Assembly (NCBI GenBank): GCA_963691655.1
Contig: OY829328.1
Span: 29,717,890 to 29,781,889, forward strand
Source of the DNA: Toxonevra muliebris
Taxonomy: Eukaryota; Arthropoda; Insecta; Diptera; Pallopteridae
Reading direction: 5' to 3'
DNA: 64,000 nt
Shown here: positions 1 through 10,820 of the stretch, one piece after another
Position numbering within the stretch: position 1 is the stretch's first letter
Layout: each line of letters opens with the position of its first letter
Position numbers and translations under genes: made by a program
The notes under the pieces: model-generated
What the model saw: only the letters and a program-made list of their open reading frames with translations
Database searches by the model: none
Told to the model about the DNA's origin: nothing

Positions 1-496
1 ATTTGGATTTGCTTCAGTGTTTATTTTTGGCCTTAGAATATCTGTACCAAGATAGATCAGGATCAAATTATAGCGTAGAAAGACAGATGATTTTGGAGGT
101 TATAAGCAACCGTCACTCGATCAAAACCAATGTGATCAGCCCATAGGGTGTGCAGGGTATAAATATCATATCATTGCTGCAAAGGGTAAATAATGGAAAT
201 AAACCATTTTTCCGAACAACATTGGTTTTGGTTCAAGTGAAATAAAACAAACATGATTTGGTTTATGGTTCGGTCCGAGCCACTCAAATTGCTGATAGTT
301 CGGTTCAAAACCGGTTTCCATTCCTGCTACAAATTACAAAATCAAAAAATCAGTAAATTTGCGTATTGATTTCAGAATTTTGAAAAATCATTATTTTATA
401 ATCAAATCCAAAGTAAAAGCAGTTTTTGTGTCCAGCAAATAAATTTATTTTATAATTTTATTTAGTAAATAATCCAATAAATATATGCGAGTATAA
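1..496. other. Intergenic, 3' flank of first IR gene
   Basis: No coding region is seen. On the minus strand an AATAAA polyadenylation signal (read as TTTATT at 444-449) lies about 50 nt past the stop of the receptor gene at 497 and probably ends its transcript. Confidence 0.5.
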
Positions 497-2356
497 TTAT
501 TTTATGATATGAGCAAATCTTTTTGTATTATGTATAAATAGTTCCATGATAAATACGAAAGTGGAGACGAATACTGCAACGCAGTAAATCAACCATATCC
601 AATAGAAATCCTTTGTAACCATAGCTTTATAAAAACGCGCTGTACTCAAATCTTCCGAGGACATGGCCCCATTTCTTACCATATCAAAGAAAGTCAACGT
701 AAGCCAGTGTTGCATTAAGCCAGCTTCTTGAACTTTGATCACATGTCTGTTCAGGGCTAATCTGTAGATTGAATTCTCTTGCACTGGCAAACTGAACATG
801 ACAAATTCCTCAAAATTCATAGCGGGACTTAAACGAAATAATTTACGATGAAATACCGCCTGCTGTTGTTCGATAATGGGCCAAAGCGAAGTAGTCAAAG
901 CATAAGCATGTGAAGTGTTCAATGATTTACGGCGTCTCGAGTATTCAGTCCAAGAATCAATAATATCAAAACAATCCTTATACTTTTCCCACCATTCCAT
1001 GCCGCGTGATCGTTTCATGAGATCCACTTCCTGTGTAGCGAAAAGTATCTTCAATTTCGAATGTAGTAGATCATCGTAGTTATTAATACGCGGTTTCGTG
1101 GGCCGTTGTGTGAGAAAGGTTTTCAGAAACACCGAGTATAGACAATTTGTTGTAAGACCTGTGATAAAAATCATTGTAAATATGCAAGTGATTTTAAAGT
1201 TGTTACGCTTGCTCATGGGAAATGATTGTGCCAAGACACCGCGCAGTGATTTATCGTTAATAAGCAAATCACGCCAGAATCTGATATTCCTTAATGGCTT
1301 TTCTTTGCGATATTGAAATATAGTAAGTATGATCGAAAGCGAAATGGCCAATATTATGAAGTAAACCGCAAAACTCGAAGTCAATATGAGCATAAATGTT
1401 TCATGCACCTCAAGATAATCTTCAACCGGCAGCATTGGCATCCACGTGGCATACTCAACAGGTCGTGCATATTCGTAAATGTTCGACAAGAATTTAGCGT
1501 CAGACAATCCCGTGGCTATGTCAATAGTACCAGAGTGGGTATATTTCCGCAATGCCAAAACAAAGATATTCTGTCCAATTTCTACTGGAAATGGATAACC
1601 GAGTGTAGCATTAATTTTAGCAACGAACGTCAGCATTAGACGGCCAATGTAACCGGATAACATTAAATTCCCAGTTTCTCTATCTTTATACAGAAATGTT
1701 CGAGGCTCATTTTGATCGGGTAGGGTAAGTATACGTTGTCCTTTAATATTTGCAATTTTATCAGGAAAATATTCTTCATTTTCCATGGGAAACAGAATCA
1801 CTTTTAATTGGAATTCAGGAAAGTTTTCGAAAGCATAAATGGTACGAGTACCTTCAAAGTTCGCCAGCAGCGCTACAACATTCAACATTTTTAGTAAAGC
1901 ACAATGTTTCAAATAGTTCGTTATGACAGTTTGATATTTTGCATATGACTCGGTTACATTTTTTATATACAACACTATTCTCGTCTCTCGCATATATTGT
2001 AATTGTGCAGCTAAACCATCCAAGACCGACACTGCCCCTGCTATCTCTTTCAGGCATAACACCACCAGTAACTCATTGTTATAAAGCGTTTTCAAAGAGA
2101 ACTGCTCCTTCGCTTGCACAAACAAAATTCCCGTCTGTGCATGTGACACGATAGTATCTTCGATTTCCTTTATACCCTCACAATTTTCCAATAATAAAGT
2201 ATTATAAGTTCGCTTTGATTTTAGTTTATGTAAGAATTCCAGTGTTACCTGGTTACTTGATTTAGTTGTTCCTAGGTTTTTTGATTTGATTTCATTTGTT
2301 AAAGTTTCCATATTTATTTTATTAATCAGTAAAAGTATCAGAATTATCAATCTCAT
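497..2356 (-). CDS. Divergent ionotropic receptor (IR), intact, intronless
   Basis: 619-aa ligand-gated cation channel of the insect IR family, expected in the dendritic membrane of chemosensory neurons. Seen: a hydrophobic N-terminus (about 1-13, Leu/Ile-rich) that fits a signal peptide; a variable N-terminal region; the S1 half of the ligand domain with the family motif LTLPDQNEPR (about 210-219) followed by GYIGR; TM1 about 321-347; pore segment with RGVLAQSF (about 372-379); TM2 about 389-412; the S2 half with ENSIYR (about 527-532); TM3 about 584-607. Length and single-exon structure fit the Ir20a-clade receptors (Ir52/Ir56/Ir94). The usual glutamate-contact residues are not evident, as is typical of divergent IRs. 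The start at 2356 is a true ATG leading straight into the signal peptide. The C-terminal STAR.YK stretch and WMPMLP before TM1 make it the closest relative of the receptor at 60401-62314. Ligand unknown. Confidence 0.9.
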   Translation of the reverse strand: MRLIILILLLINKINMETLTNEIKSKNLGTTKSSNQVTLEFLHKLKSKRTYNTLLLENCEGIKEIEDTIVSHAQTGILFVQAKEQFSLKTLYNNELLVVLCLKEIAGAVSVLDGLAAQLQYMRETRIVLYIKNVTESYAKYQTVITNYLKHCALLKMLNVVALLANFEGTRTIYAFENFPEFQLKVILFPMENEEYFPDKIANIKGQRILTLPDQNEPRTFLYKDRETGNLMLSGYIGRLMLTFVAKINATLGYPFPVEIGQNIFVLALRKYTHSGTIDIATGLSDAKFLSNIYEYARPVEYATWMPMLPVEDYLEVHETFMLILTSSFAVYFIILAISLSIILTIFQYRKEKPLRNIRFWRDLLINDKSLRGVLAQSFPMSKRNNFKITCIFTMIFITGLTTNCLYSVFLKTFLTQRPTKPRINNYDDLLHSKLKILFATQEVDLMKRSRGMEWWEKYKDCFDIIDSWTEYSRRRKSLNTSHAYALTTSLWPIIEQQQAVFHRKLFRLSPAMNFEEFVMFSLPVQENSIYRLALNRHVIKVQEAGLMQHWLTLTFFDMVRNGAMSSEDLSTARFYKAMVTKDFYWIWLIYCVAVFVSTFVFIMELFIHNTKRFAHIIK

Positions 2357-2386
2357 ATTTTCCTTAGATGCTTGATTGCTTTATGT

Positions 2387-2392
2387 AACTGA
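2387..2392 (-). promoter_or_regulatory. Candidate initiator (TCAGTT)
   Basis: TCAGTT on the minus strand matches the insect initiator consensus and lies 34 nt before the ATG at 2356. No TATA box is seen at the expected distance. The same hexamer precedes four other IR genes in this window. Confidence 0.35.
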
Positions 2393-4436
2393 ACTGTCAA
2401 TATTTACATGAAATCCTCGTTTAACTACTTACTGTATGCTATCTATCGCTTATTCATCATCAATGGAAATATATTACTTTAGGTTGCGCACATCGTGATT
2501 CATCACTAACTGCTATGATTTTAATTTCATCATTGTATTTTTAAATTAGAGGTGCATAAATATGAAATTACAAGGAAACGAACTTTGCTGTTACTTTGTA
2601 TTTAGATGAGTCAGCTAGAAAATCATTATACATCACAAAGCCAAACAGCCAGGAATTTATTTTTATATTTGGTTTGGGCTGGTGAAGCCCGAAATTTGTA
2701 GATATTTCAGATTCACCTAAATTATGTTCTTAATCTATCGAGTGGGTGAGGTATCTCCCAAAACTCCTTTACACATCCCGGCTAACATGACGACTTAAGA
2801 GAAAAAAATCTGCGGATTCCTCTTGTATCTTGGATCAAAAATAGTGCATAAAGTGTCCCAGTGGTCAGTAGGGGCAATGAAGTGGCAGACGAGCTTCCTC
2901 AGAATTTCTGACGCCGGCCTCTGACTATTTTTAAAAACCGTCAAATTTTATGTATGGTGGTCAAAAATAACTGAATACATATCAATTTCTACTACAATAT
3001 CTTCAAAAAATCCGAAATTTATGCGCTTTAATAACTCTGGAATTCCAAATTGGGTTTGAAATAAGTAGCTTGTCATTTTTCGGAGAAAAATACATCAGAC
3101 CTTTGGTATTTAACATTTGTTTGGTTTAACAATTCAATGTTTTCCCCCAAAATTGTAACCGCATTTGCTGACATAAATGCCTCAAATACTTATATGTAAT
3201 AAGTTAACTTATAAACGTTTAAAAATTCTGTAAACATTTTTTATAAAAACTAAGAGACTAATTAAAAATAATCACCCTCAAGGGCGAAACCAATCTTAAT
3301 TAAACCTTTCATTTTTATGCTTCTATAATTTACACCTTTCTACATTTTAAGAATTACTATAATCCATGAAATTAAGTATTATCTCAAATCAAAAAATTCC
3401 ATAAACAGTTTACTGTTCATATGTATTTATTCAAAAGAACTTTCCCTTTCCCTTGAGCGACACTTTAGGTGTATGAGTGCTTGACATCATTTGAGTTAAT
3501 GCCAGCACGTGATGATTTTAGATGTTAATTGTAATCGAAATTCCTTTCTACTTCCTACTAAACTAATTTCATGGATTTTTTTCTTATGACTAATAAAAGT
3601 TTCGTATTGTATATTTGCGTCGAATAGTAGCTGCGAAAAGAAGGTCGTGACATTGACGAGACGCACTCGCTGCATAAATTTATTTGCCGAAAAACCATAA
3701 ATGACAAACAATATTTCTTAGACAAAAAAAAAAAAAAAAAAAAACTGACATATTTATGCAAATTTCATACGCTAAACATCTTTGCTGACATCAGTTAAAA
3801 CAAAAAGAAAAAACAATTTACACAAATTTTTTTTATAATTTAAATTGGTCGCAAAACAAAAGATAAAAAAAAAAAAAAAAAATCATTTGTTTAATATATT
3901 TAGTTTTATTAATGCGGATTTAAAGAGAGTTTATATATATAACTTGCCAAAATAAAAAATTTTAATTTATTTTTTAATTGGTTTTAGTGTAGGTATATCG
4001 CAAGTGAAAAGATTTCTGTTATTTATGTAATTATTTAATATACACATAAATATTAAGAGTGTTCACATAGTAAAGTGTTAACTACATTTTTGTGGGGTCA
4101 AAATTATCCAGAACCCCAGTTTTGCCTAACGTGATAGATATTTCTGAAAGTGTTCAAATTTATACTTTGCACTTCAAAATGAGTACCATCATAAAATAGA
4201 TTTATTTTTTGTGTCTCCGATTTTTGTTCCAAATCTTTTATCTGAAACTGAAAATCATATGAAGCTGAAATAATTTTTATATCGTTCGCACAGAGTTAGT
4301 TTAAATTTTATAAGATGTAAGATTTTTTGTTGAATTTCACTTTACATTTATTGCAACCAGTGTTGTTAGAATAATTTACGTTATTCTTTACGCGCGTAAA
4401 AAAAAAAAATAAAAAAATTATGGGATCGGAAGCCCC
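2393..4436. other. Intergenic, AT-rich, no gene seen
   Basis: Short open frames only, none with family resemblance. Long A runs occur at about 3727-3743 and 3868-3884. Nothing else is recognised. Confidence 0.5.
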
Positions 4437-4745
4437 TTAAGCCTATTCATCCCACGTTATTTTATAACGTAAAGTCCCAAAGTAATTTAGAGTCACTATA
4501 TAGAATTAGCTCGGCTATTCTCATTTCATTCAATTTTTTTTCTAAAATTTATTAAAATCAGATGAATAAACAACAAGAATAATATAATTTGGAAAAATAT
4601 AGGTATAATCTCCATTTACTTTGAACGCAAGTAGTGAAACAAAAACCTTTTATTGCAAATTTTACAAAATTGCTTTGAAGTTCTTCCTTTCTTCCTCTTC
4701 GCCCTTTCAGCCCTTCTTTTTAGCTTTTGCACTTTTTTAAGTGTT

Positions 4746-4997
4746 TCATGTGAAATTACGGCTATTTCGTTTCGACTCTGGTATATTGGCATAAGCCTGA
4801 CTTTTTAAGTAACCCCACAAGAAAAAGTCAGGAGCGGTGTCTTCGGTGTTAGCACTTTTTTCAAACGATATTTTGGTCTTTGCGAACGTTGCGTTAACGT
4901 AATAGACGTCTGATTTTGAAAATAAAATTGGAAAATTTGTGCTGGACTGGAGTTTATTACATGTGACAGCTGATGACGATTTGACAGCTGCTGTCAT
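4746..4997 (-). mobile_element. Tc1/mariner-family transposase C-terminal scrap
   Basis: An 83-codon minus-strand frame contains APDFFLWGYLKSQAYANIPE, which resembles the C-terminal catalytic stretch (DFFLWGYLKS..YA..P) of mariner-superfamily transposases of the maT/rosa type. Upstream and downstream homology fades quickly, so this is a short decayed fragment and not a gene. Confidence 0.5.
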
Positions 4998-5624
4998 TAT
5001 TCTTCCAGTTTAACATCGGGTACCAGAAAAAAATCACCCTGTATAATAGCTTTATTTTTTTTTGGCACATAACTTATTAACGATGCTGTTTTATTATGTT
5101 TTTTGTAGACTATGAAAATTAAATCTAGTTGTTAATTTTTCAAAGTCTTGACTACTGTTCCACACACACATATACGTTCTTTAAGCCTGTTACACATTAT
5201 TTAATGATGCTGTTTTATTACTGCACAAATGCTGCCCTCTACTTCTCTATCCTTGTTAGGAAGAAAATTAATTGAAATGCACCTTTTATTTTTTGCATCG
5301 TACTAGCACAAGTTAATTGTTTTGACAACAGGCTTTACGATAGTTCTAAACTTGTGAAGTATTTTTGGGAAGTTATATTTCTCTTTGACCGTTCATATGG
5401 CTTACAGAGCTGTTCCACTCCATGCTGTGACAAGATTTAACTCTTAGCGCTGCCTTCCTTAGATATATACAGTATCCCACAGTAAAATATCCGCTATCGC
5501 AAGTCCACCAAATGTTCATACCATATTTATGTTGCCGTCTTCATTTATCAAGTTCCAAAGATTTCCAATCGAAGTAAATTTATGATGCGATCTATGTACC
5601 GATATGATGTAAGTACTTTTTTCA

Positions 5625-5936
5625 AACGACCTCGATAGTCTAGTGGATAGTGCACTAGACTTTCATCTGGGAGTTTCGGGTTCGATTCCCGTCTTCGTCT
5701 GGTGGTTAATTTTCATAACTTTCTTATATTCACTATCAATATGAAGTGTATGAGAATTATAAGATAATGTACAAGTACACACATTGGTTGGTAATGGCAA
5801 AACCACCAAGCCGATACAAAATTGCTACACTGCCGTTCGGAATCGTTGTTAAACTGTAGGTCCAACTATGTGGTATCACAATGGGCCGTTCAGGCCTCAG
5901 TGTGTCTCTCGACAGCCCCTCTAACCTATCCTAACC
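5625..5936 (+). repeat. tRNA-derived SINE, copy 1
   Basis: About 310 bp starting ACGACCTCGATAG. It carries a good pol III A box (TAGTCTAGTGG, 5636-5646) and B box (GGTTCGATTCC, 5679-5689), so the head is tRNA-derived. The pattern resembles tRNA-Asp or tRNA-Glu from Diptera. A unique body follows, ending in a short CCTAACC-type tail. A closely related inverted copy is at 37486-37797 and a 3' piece at 51540-51604. It is probably not a working tRNA gene, because the anticodon and acceptor stems do not pair well. Confidence 0.75.
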
Positions 5937-6386
5937 ATATACCGATTTCATGGTCCTATGATCAAATACCGAATAACGCTATAAATCGGTAAATCTATGT
6001 CTTGGCATACAAGCACGCAACATCAAAATGCCGTATAAAGTATCATAAAAGTCTCCATAATCGGCAATGCCATGCTTTCTTGATAGATGCGGATCATCTA
6101 TCAACAAATTCAAACACATCGTTTCCTACTATTATTCCGGGTTTGATTTGTGGTACAGTACCTATTACAATATACAAATGTATATAGTGACTCACAGTCA
6201 TTACGTGAGACTTTACGCAGTTTTTTGTTTATTTAATGATTTTTGACCAATAAAGAAAAACAAAACAAAAGAAAAAATGAACTAATATATTAGGTCCTTC
6301 CCGCGAAAAAATAAGAAATCTAAAAAATATAACGATTTCAATTTCAATAGTGACTCAAAGTCACTGCGTGGGATGAATAGGGTTAA

Positions 6387-8821
6387 ATCATTTTAGCAAT
6401 TTATTGGCACTCATAACTCACTATTGTTTCAAATTGCTGAATATTGAATTTTGTAGTTAGTTGGAGTTAATATTTTTATCCCCCTAAATTTTTTTTTTTT
6501 GATTCATGATCAACGATCAAAATATATAAAATTTTCATCAGCAGGAGGTTTAGCCCCACCCTAAAACATACTCCTTATATCCGCTAACGGCACTAGTTAT
6601 GTTTGGGTTAATAATTAAAAAGAACGTGCCAAAGTAATAGATTCCTTAAGTTTTATTTCTGAAAATCACTTGTCATTCTACTAAGTAAAAGTTTCGAATT
6701 ATTCGGTGCAAATTCGGAGCGTTTTCGATGCGTCAATGCTACAAATTTTGAAAACGCATATGAACACACACTGTTGCGATTTATTCGCATTGAAATCGGA
6801 ACAGCTGATTTTAATTTTATTTCTTTTTGGTGCAAATTAAAAATATAAAAATAATGCCTTCGTTAAATCATAGAGTTCACGCTCATTTTTCTTGATTTAG
6901 GAGACGAAATTATATAAACAAAATACAACAACAAATTTTTATGAGATTATAATGAAAACTGAAGCTTCGGTTCTTCTTGAGGTGTGACACTCCCCAAAAC
7001 TTCTCGATTGCTGGTTAACATAATTCCGTCTCTCCAAGCCATCTGAACCAAAAAAAAAACAAGTTTACTTTTACTCTGTATGAGCGTAGTTGTGGTCCAA
7101 ACAAAGGATTTTTTTTTTCAAAAAATGTGGATATGACGACGATTGAAAAAAAACGTTATTCTCTAAAAATTTCGATACATTTAAAAAAAAAAGAAGCTTT
7201 TTATTTGTCTTGGTTCGTACTATAGACAGTTTTGCTTTCTATATTTGAATCGAATTTCAAGGGAATCGGTTTGTTGGTTTCTGAGATATCATGTCAGTCA
7301 GCCGGCCAGTTATGACTTTTGCCCAAAATTGATACACCTGGCAAGGAGAGGTGTTAGCTAAGGACCTATAACTTCGTCAATTTAAAGAACTTCGACATGA
7401 AATTTTGCACAGAGTTCTTTGAAAGTATAAAATACAAGAATTAATATTTGGAAGCTGTTTAATGAGAATCCCGCCTTTAATTCAGTTTCTTAAAAACTAG
7501 ACATAATGAAGAAATTCTGAGCTCATTTAGTGTTTAGTGTGAAAAAGTTAATAAATAACATTAATTAATAGCATTCCAGTAATAGAAACACAACCAACTA
7601 ATTTCATCAGTGTTATTATTCTTTTTCCAAATTTGTGAATACCCCAAATAAAGTATTTTATTCGTAATAAATCACGTAAACTTTAGCTAAAACTCACTTT
7701 TCATAAATTCATTTTCTTTGTTTCATTTTCTTCCGAAAACACAAAAATAAATTAAGTTACAAAATGTAAAATTTTAGTTGAAAGATATTTGCAAAACAAA
7801 ATCTTGCTGTTCAATACTAATTTTAATCATTGGCTTTTAATTTAGTTTAATCAAGGTTTAACATGCTTGCGGCATGCTTAAACTAAGCGTTAAAAAATGA
7901 TTTTGGTAACAAATTGCAGATTGCAGGGTTGAAATTTTATAAGTTTTTTGTGTCATATTTTGCTTTTAGCACAATGCAATCAAGGAGCGCTTGGATTTTT
8001 GTTTTTGTTTTTTAAATACATGAATTGGATGACACAGAAAAGTAATAATTCCACTTAAACAAAAAATTAATAAAAACTAATCTGTTAAGAGTTGATTTGC
8101 CGTCATTTATATTATTGCAAAGGTCACCAAACGGCATACCAAACCAGCCTTTTCTATTAGACTTTTGGCAAGTCAAACATAACAGATTCTTTTTTTTATA
8201 CGGGCTTATTAACCTTTATCATGATGCAATATACAAATCAATAACAAGCAAATACGCTTGCGTAATTCGAATTCGATGTGATCTCATTTTAACCCAGATA
8301 TGCACAATGACATATTTATATGTATGTAGTACACTTTAGAAAGTTTTGAATTTAATCGAATGTATTCTCAGTTAATCGAAATGAAATAGGACATTGGGTA
8401 TATTTGGGTTAATTTATTTTCGTTCATATTTCTTATTAAATATTTGCTAATATAATGTTGGGAAGATTTACTACATTGTTGGTTGACACAGTTGAGTTTT
8501 AGTTAAACTATATACAATATTATTAAAACACAAAATAATTAAAAAATTTCGCACATAATTTTGACAGCATTCTTCGTGTTTTTTTTATTTATATTACCTT
8601 AACACATTTGCAACCCAATTTGTTCATTCATTGCACATGATGACAATCAGCCAAAAACGAATTTTAATTTTATGCAAAAATTCGCTTTGGTTATAAGCTA
8701 AATTGCTGGCATTTTCTCGTAATCAGCAGTTTTAAACAGTTTTAAATTAGATATTTATGTGGTAATCTTAAACAGTTTTATTAATTAGGAAATCGGTTAC
8801 TTATGGTCTCTTAATATCATA
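6387..8821. other. Intergenic, no gene seen
   Basis: AT-rich sequence with many A and T runs. Small open frames (for example 8097-8339) show no family resemblance. Nothing else is recognised. Confidence 0.5.
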
Positions 8822-9107
8822 GAAACAGTTCACCCTGTTCATCACTCACTTCACCCAAGTTTAGTGGAAAAAGTTTAGATGAGAATGGAGGAAGTGCATC
8901 TTCAACGACATATTAGCACCAACATCTTTGAAATCGTTAAGCATTTTTTTTTAAAATGCTCTTATTGTTATTGGCTCTTGAATTTCCAAGCAAACCATAA
9001 TCGATTTCTTGGAAAGATTTCCAAGCTTTTTTGTGTTTCCTCCATTCTCATCTAAACTTTTCCACCAAACTTGGGTGAAGTGAGTGATGAACAAGGTGAA
9101 CGGTTTC
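8822..9107. repeat. MITE with about 70-bp terminal inverted repeats
   Basis: The arm at 8822-8893 (GAAAC.GTTCACC..GTTCATCACTC and on) is repeated inverted at 9037-9107 with a few mismatches. The 286-bp unit has no coding capacity. The interior holds a perfect palindrome, CTTGGAAAGATTTCCAAG, at 9008-9025. No clear target duplication was found by eye, so the superfamily is undetermined. Confidence 0.75.
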
Positions 9108-10161
9108 ACCAAGACATAAAATCTACGTTTTTGGAATGAGGAAATGCTAGCCGATTATTGTTGGGTGACCATAAGAGACACCAACCCTAAAACACACAAC
9201 AGACAAAATGTGAACACTACTGAATTCTTTGTTTAATTAAAGGCAATTAATGAAATCGTTGTTTTTTGTTTCTAGCTCCCAAACTAGAGTTCTGAAACTC
9301 ATCGCTGAGTACTTAAATTTTGCGCAAGAATTTACGCTATTGATTCATAAAAAAAAAATCAGTGATGGGATATTTCGTTTACAGCACTTAATAATGGCAA
9401 AAAAAATAGGTAATTCGAAAAAATAGCATTTTTTGGTCAGAATTTCAACTTCAAATCTCTATAACTTTTAACAGAAATGAAACAGAGAATTAAAAAAAAC
9501 TCTTCAATTTAAGGAACTTTAATTGCCTTTTTGAAAAGATATAAATGCACTACTTTTCATTTCCAAAAATGATAATTTTGATAAAAATGGCGACCCATGT
9601 CCGAAAAATCAAAAAAATTATTATATCTCGAAAACCTGAGTTGCTACGATAAAACTGATTTCAGATTCGGATTCAGCGGTCCAAAAAATGTTGAGAACCA
9701 TCCACTTTGGATATGGGTAAAAAACAGTGGTGTATAGTGTTATATCACTTTCTTCAACATCGTTCCTGCTCGCTGAAAAATTATGAGTCTTAAGTGGATA
9801 TTTTGAAATCTTGTCAAGATTCAGAAATTCCCGGTTTACGGTATATCCTAATACTTTCTAAGACATGTTCGTTAGATAGGGTAGATAAATATTTTAATTG
9901 AAAAATCTGTATGTTCAACATAAAATAAAAAACGTAAGTACGTTATGAACATAGTTTTTGACAAGAACATAGTATGAACATAGTTTTTGACAAGAGAAAG
10001 ATTTATATATATTGAACTTTAATTGTATTGAAAAATAGCTACAAATTAGTAAATTTTCCAGCATTTTATAGACATAAATGATTCAATTGCTTTTTAACAT
10101 TGCACTTATTATTTTCGACTCGCATCGCCGATCTGACATACTGCAGTGATGAAAGTAATTA
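9108..10161. other. Intergenic, no gene seen
   Basis: No coding region. A short stretch near 9662-9690 (TTCGGATTCAGCGG and flank) resembles the arm of the inverted-repeat element at 50340-50380, so part of this may be repeat-derived. Confidence 0.4.
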
Positions 10162-10820
10162 CAGGTAATCCATGCTTAACACGTACTTCTTATAGTACGG
10201 CCTCGCTTTAACACGTTTCACTTTTTGAGACATATTTTCGTTTAACACGGTAAAACCTTGTTCTAATGTTCTAACACGGTTTCGGAAAAAAAAATTTTTT
10301 GTTCTTTATGTTATGTTTGGTTTATATACATTAGACTGCACACAAAAAAATCGGTGAAATTTTCACGAAAAAATATTGAAATTTAAAGGAACAGTTTCTA
10401 ACCTGGAAATTTTTAAGCGGTTGCAGAAAAAGTCCCTTCTAGAAGCACCAGGAAAGCTGAGAAACTTGTTTTACCCTTCGTTGTATATGTTATGGGTCGG
10501 AGAGTATACTGGCGTACGTAAAAAAACGTTGAACTAGACGCGTTGCCAGTTTTTGGCGAAAAAACAAGAGAAAATAGTGAAAAATCCAAGTTTATGGGAT
10601 CGATCGATGTTTTTTTTTTTGTATAAAAAAATGTATAATTATATCTTCAATTAAAAAAATGTTTGAAAAATCAAAAACAAAAAAAAATTTTTTTGGATGT
10701 CTTTTAAGATCTTGGAACGTAACTCCCTTTTTGCACTGGTTTCTTGTATCGTGTAACACGATTTTCCGTAACACGGCATTTTCCAGGAACGTAACCCCCG
10801 TGTTAAGAGAGGCCTACCTG
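10162..10820. mobile_element. Tigger/pogo-like non-autonomous DNA element
   Basis: The ends read TA-CAGGTA and TACCTG-TA, so a TA target duplication flanks CAG-initial inverted ends, as in pogo/Tigger elements. Both ends carry GGCCT and repeated TTAACACG motifs in inverted orientation (10175-10215 and 10755-10812). No transposase frame remains. Length 659 bp. Confidence 0.55.

Larger units (their letters stand above)
4441..6382. mobile_element. piggyBac-like element with TTAA target site
   Basis: The stretch is bounded by TTAA on both sides (4437-4440 and 6383-6386). The ends are 16-nt inverted repeats: GCCTATTCATCCCACG at the left, and the complement of CCCTATTCATCCCACG at the right (15 of 16 match). 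TTAA followed by CCCTA is the piggyBac-superfamily signature. Subterminal palindromes lie inside each end: an ACGTTA/TAACGT hairpin near 4454-4470 and GTGACT...AGTCAC near 6349-6364. No piggyBac transposase is visible, so it would be a non-autonomous derivative. It contains a SINE (5625-5936) and a mariner-family scrap (4746-4997). Confidence 0.7.

Noticed and set aside
1098..1639. Plus-strand frames within the first receptor
   Set aside because: Antisense shadows of the IR coding sequence; the same is true for small frames overlapping the other receptors.
5627..5700. Functional tRNA gene
   Set aside because: Good A and B boxes but poor anticodon and acceptor pairing, and the same sequence heads repeated 310-bp elements; it is a SINE head.
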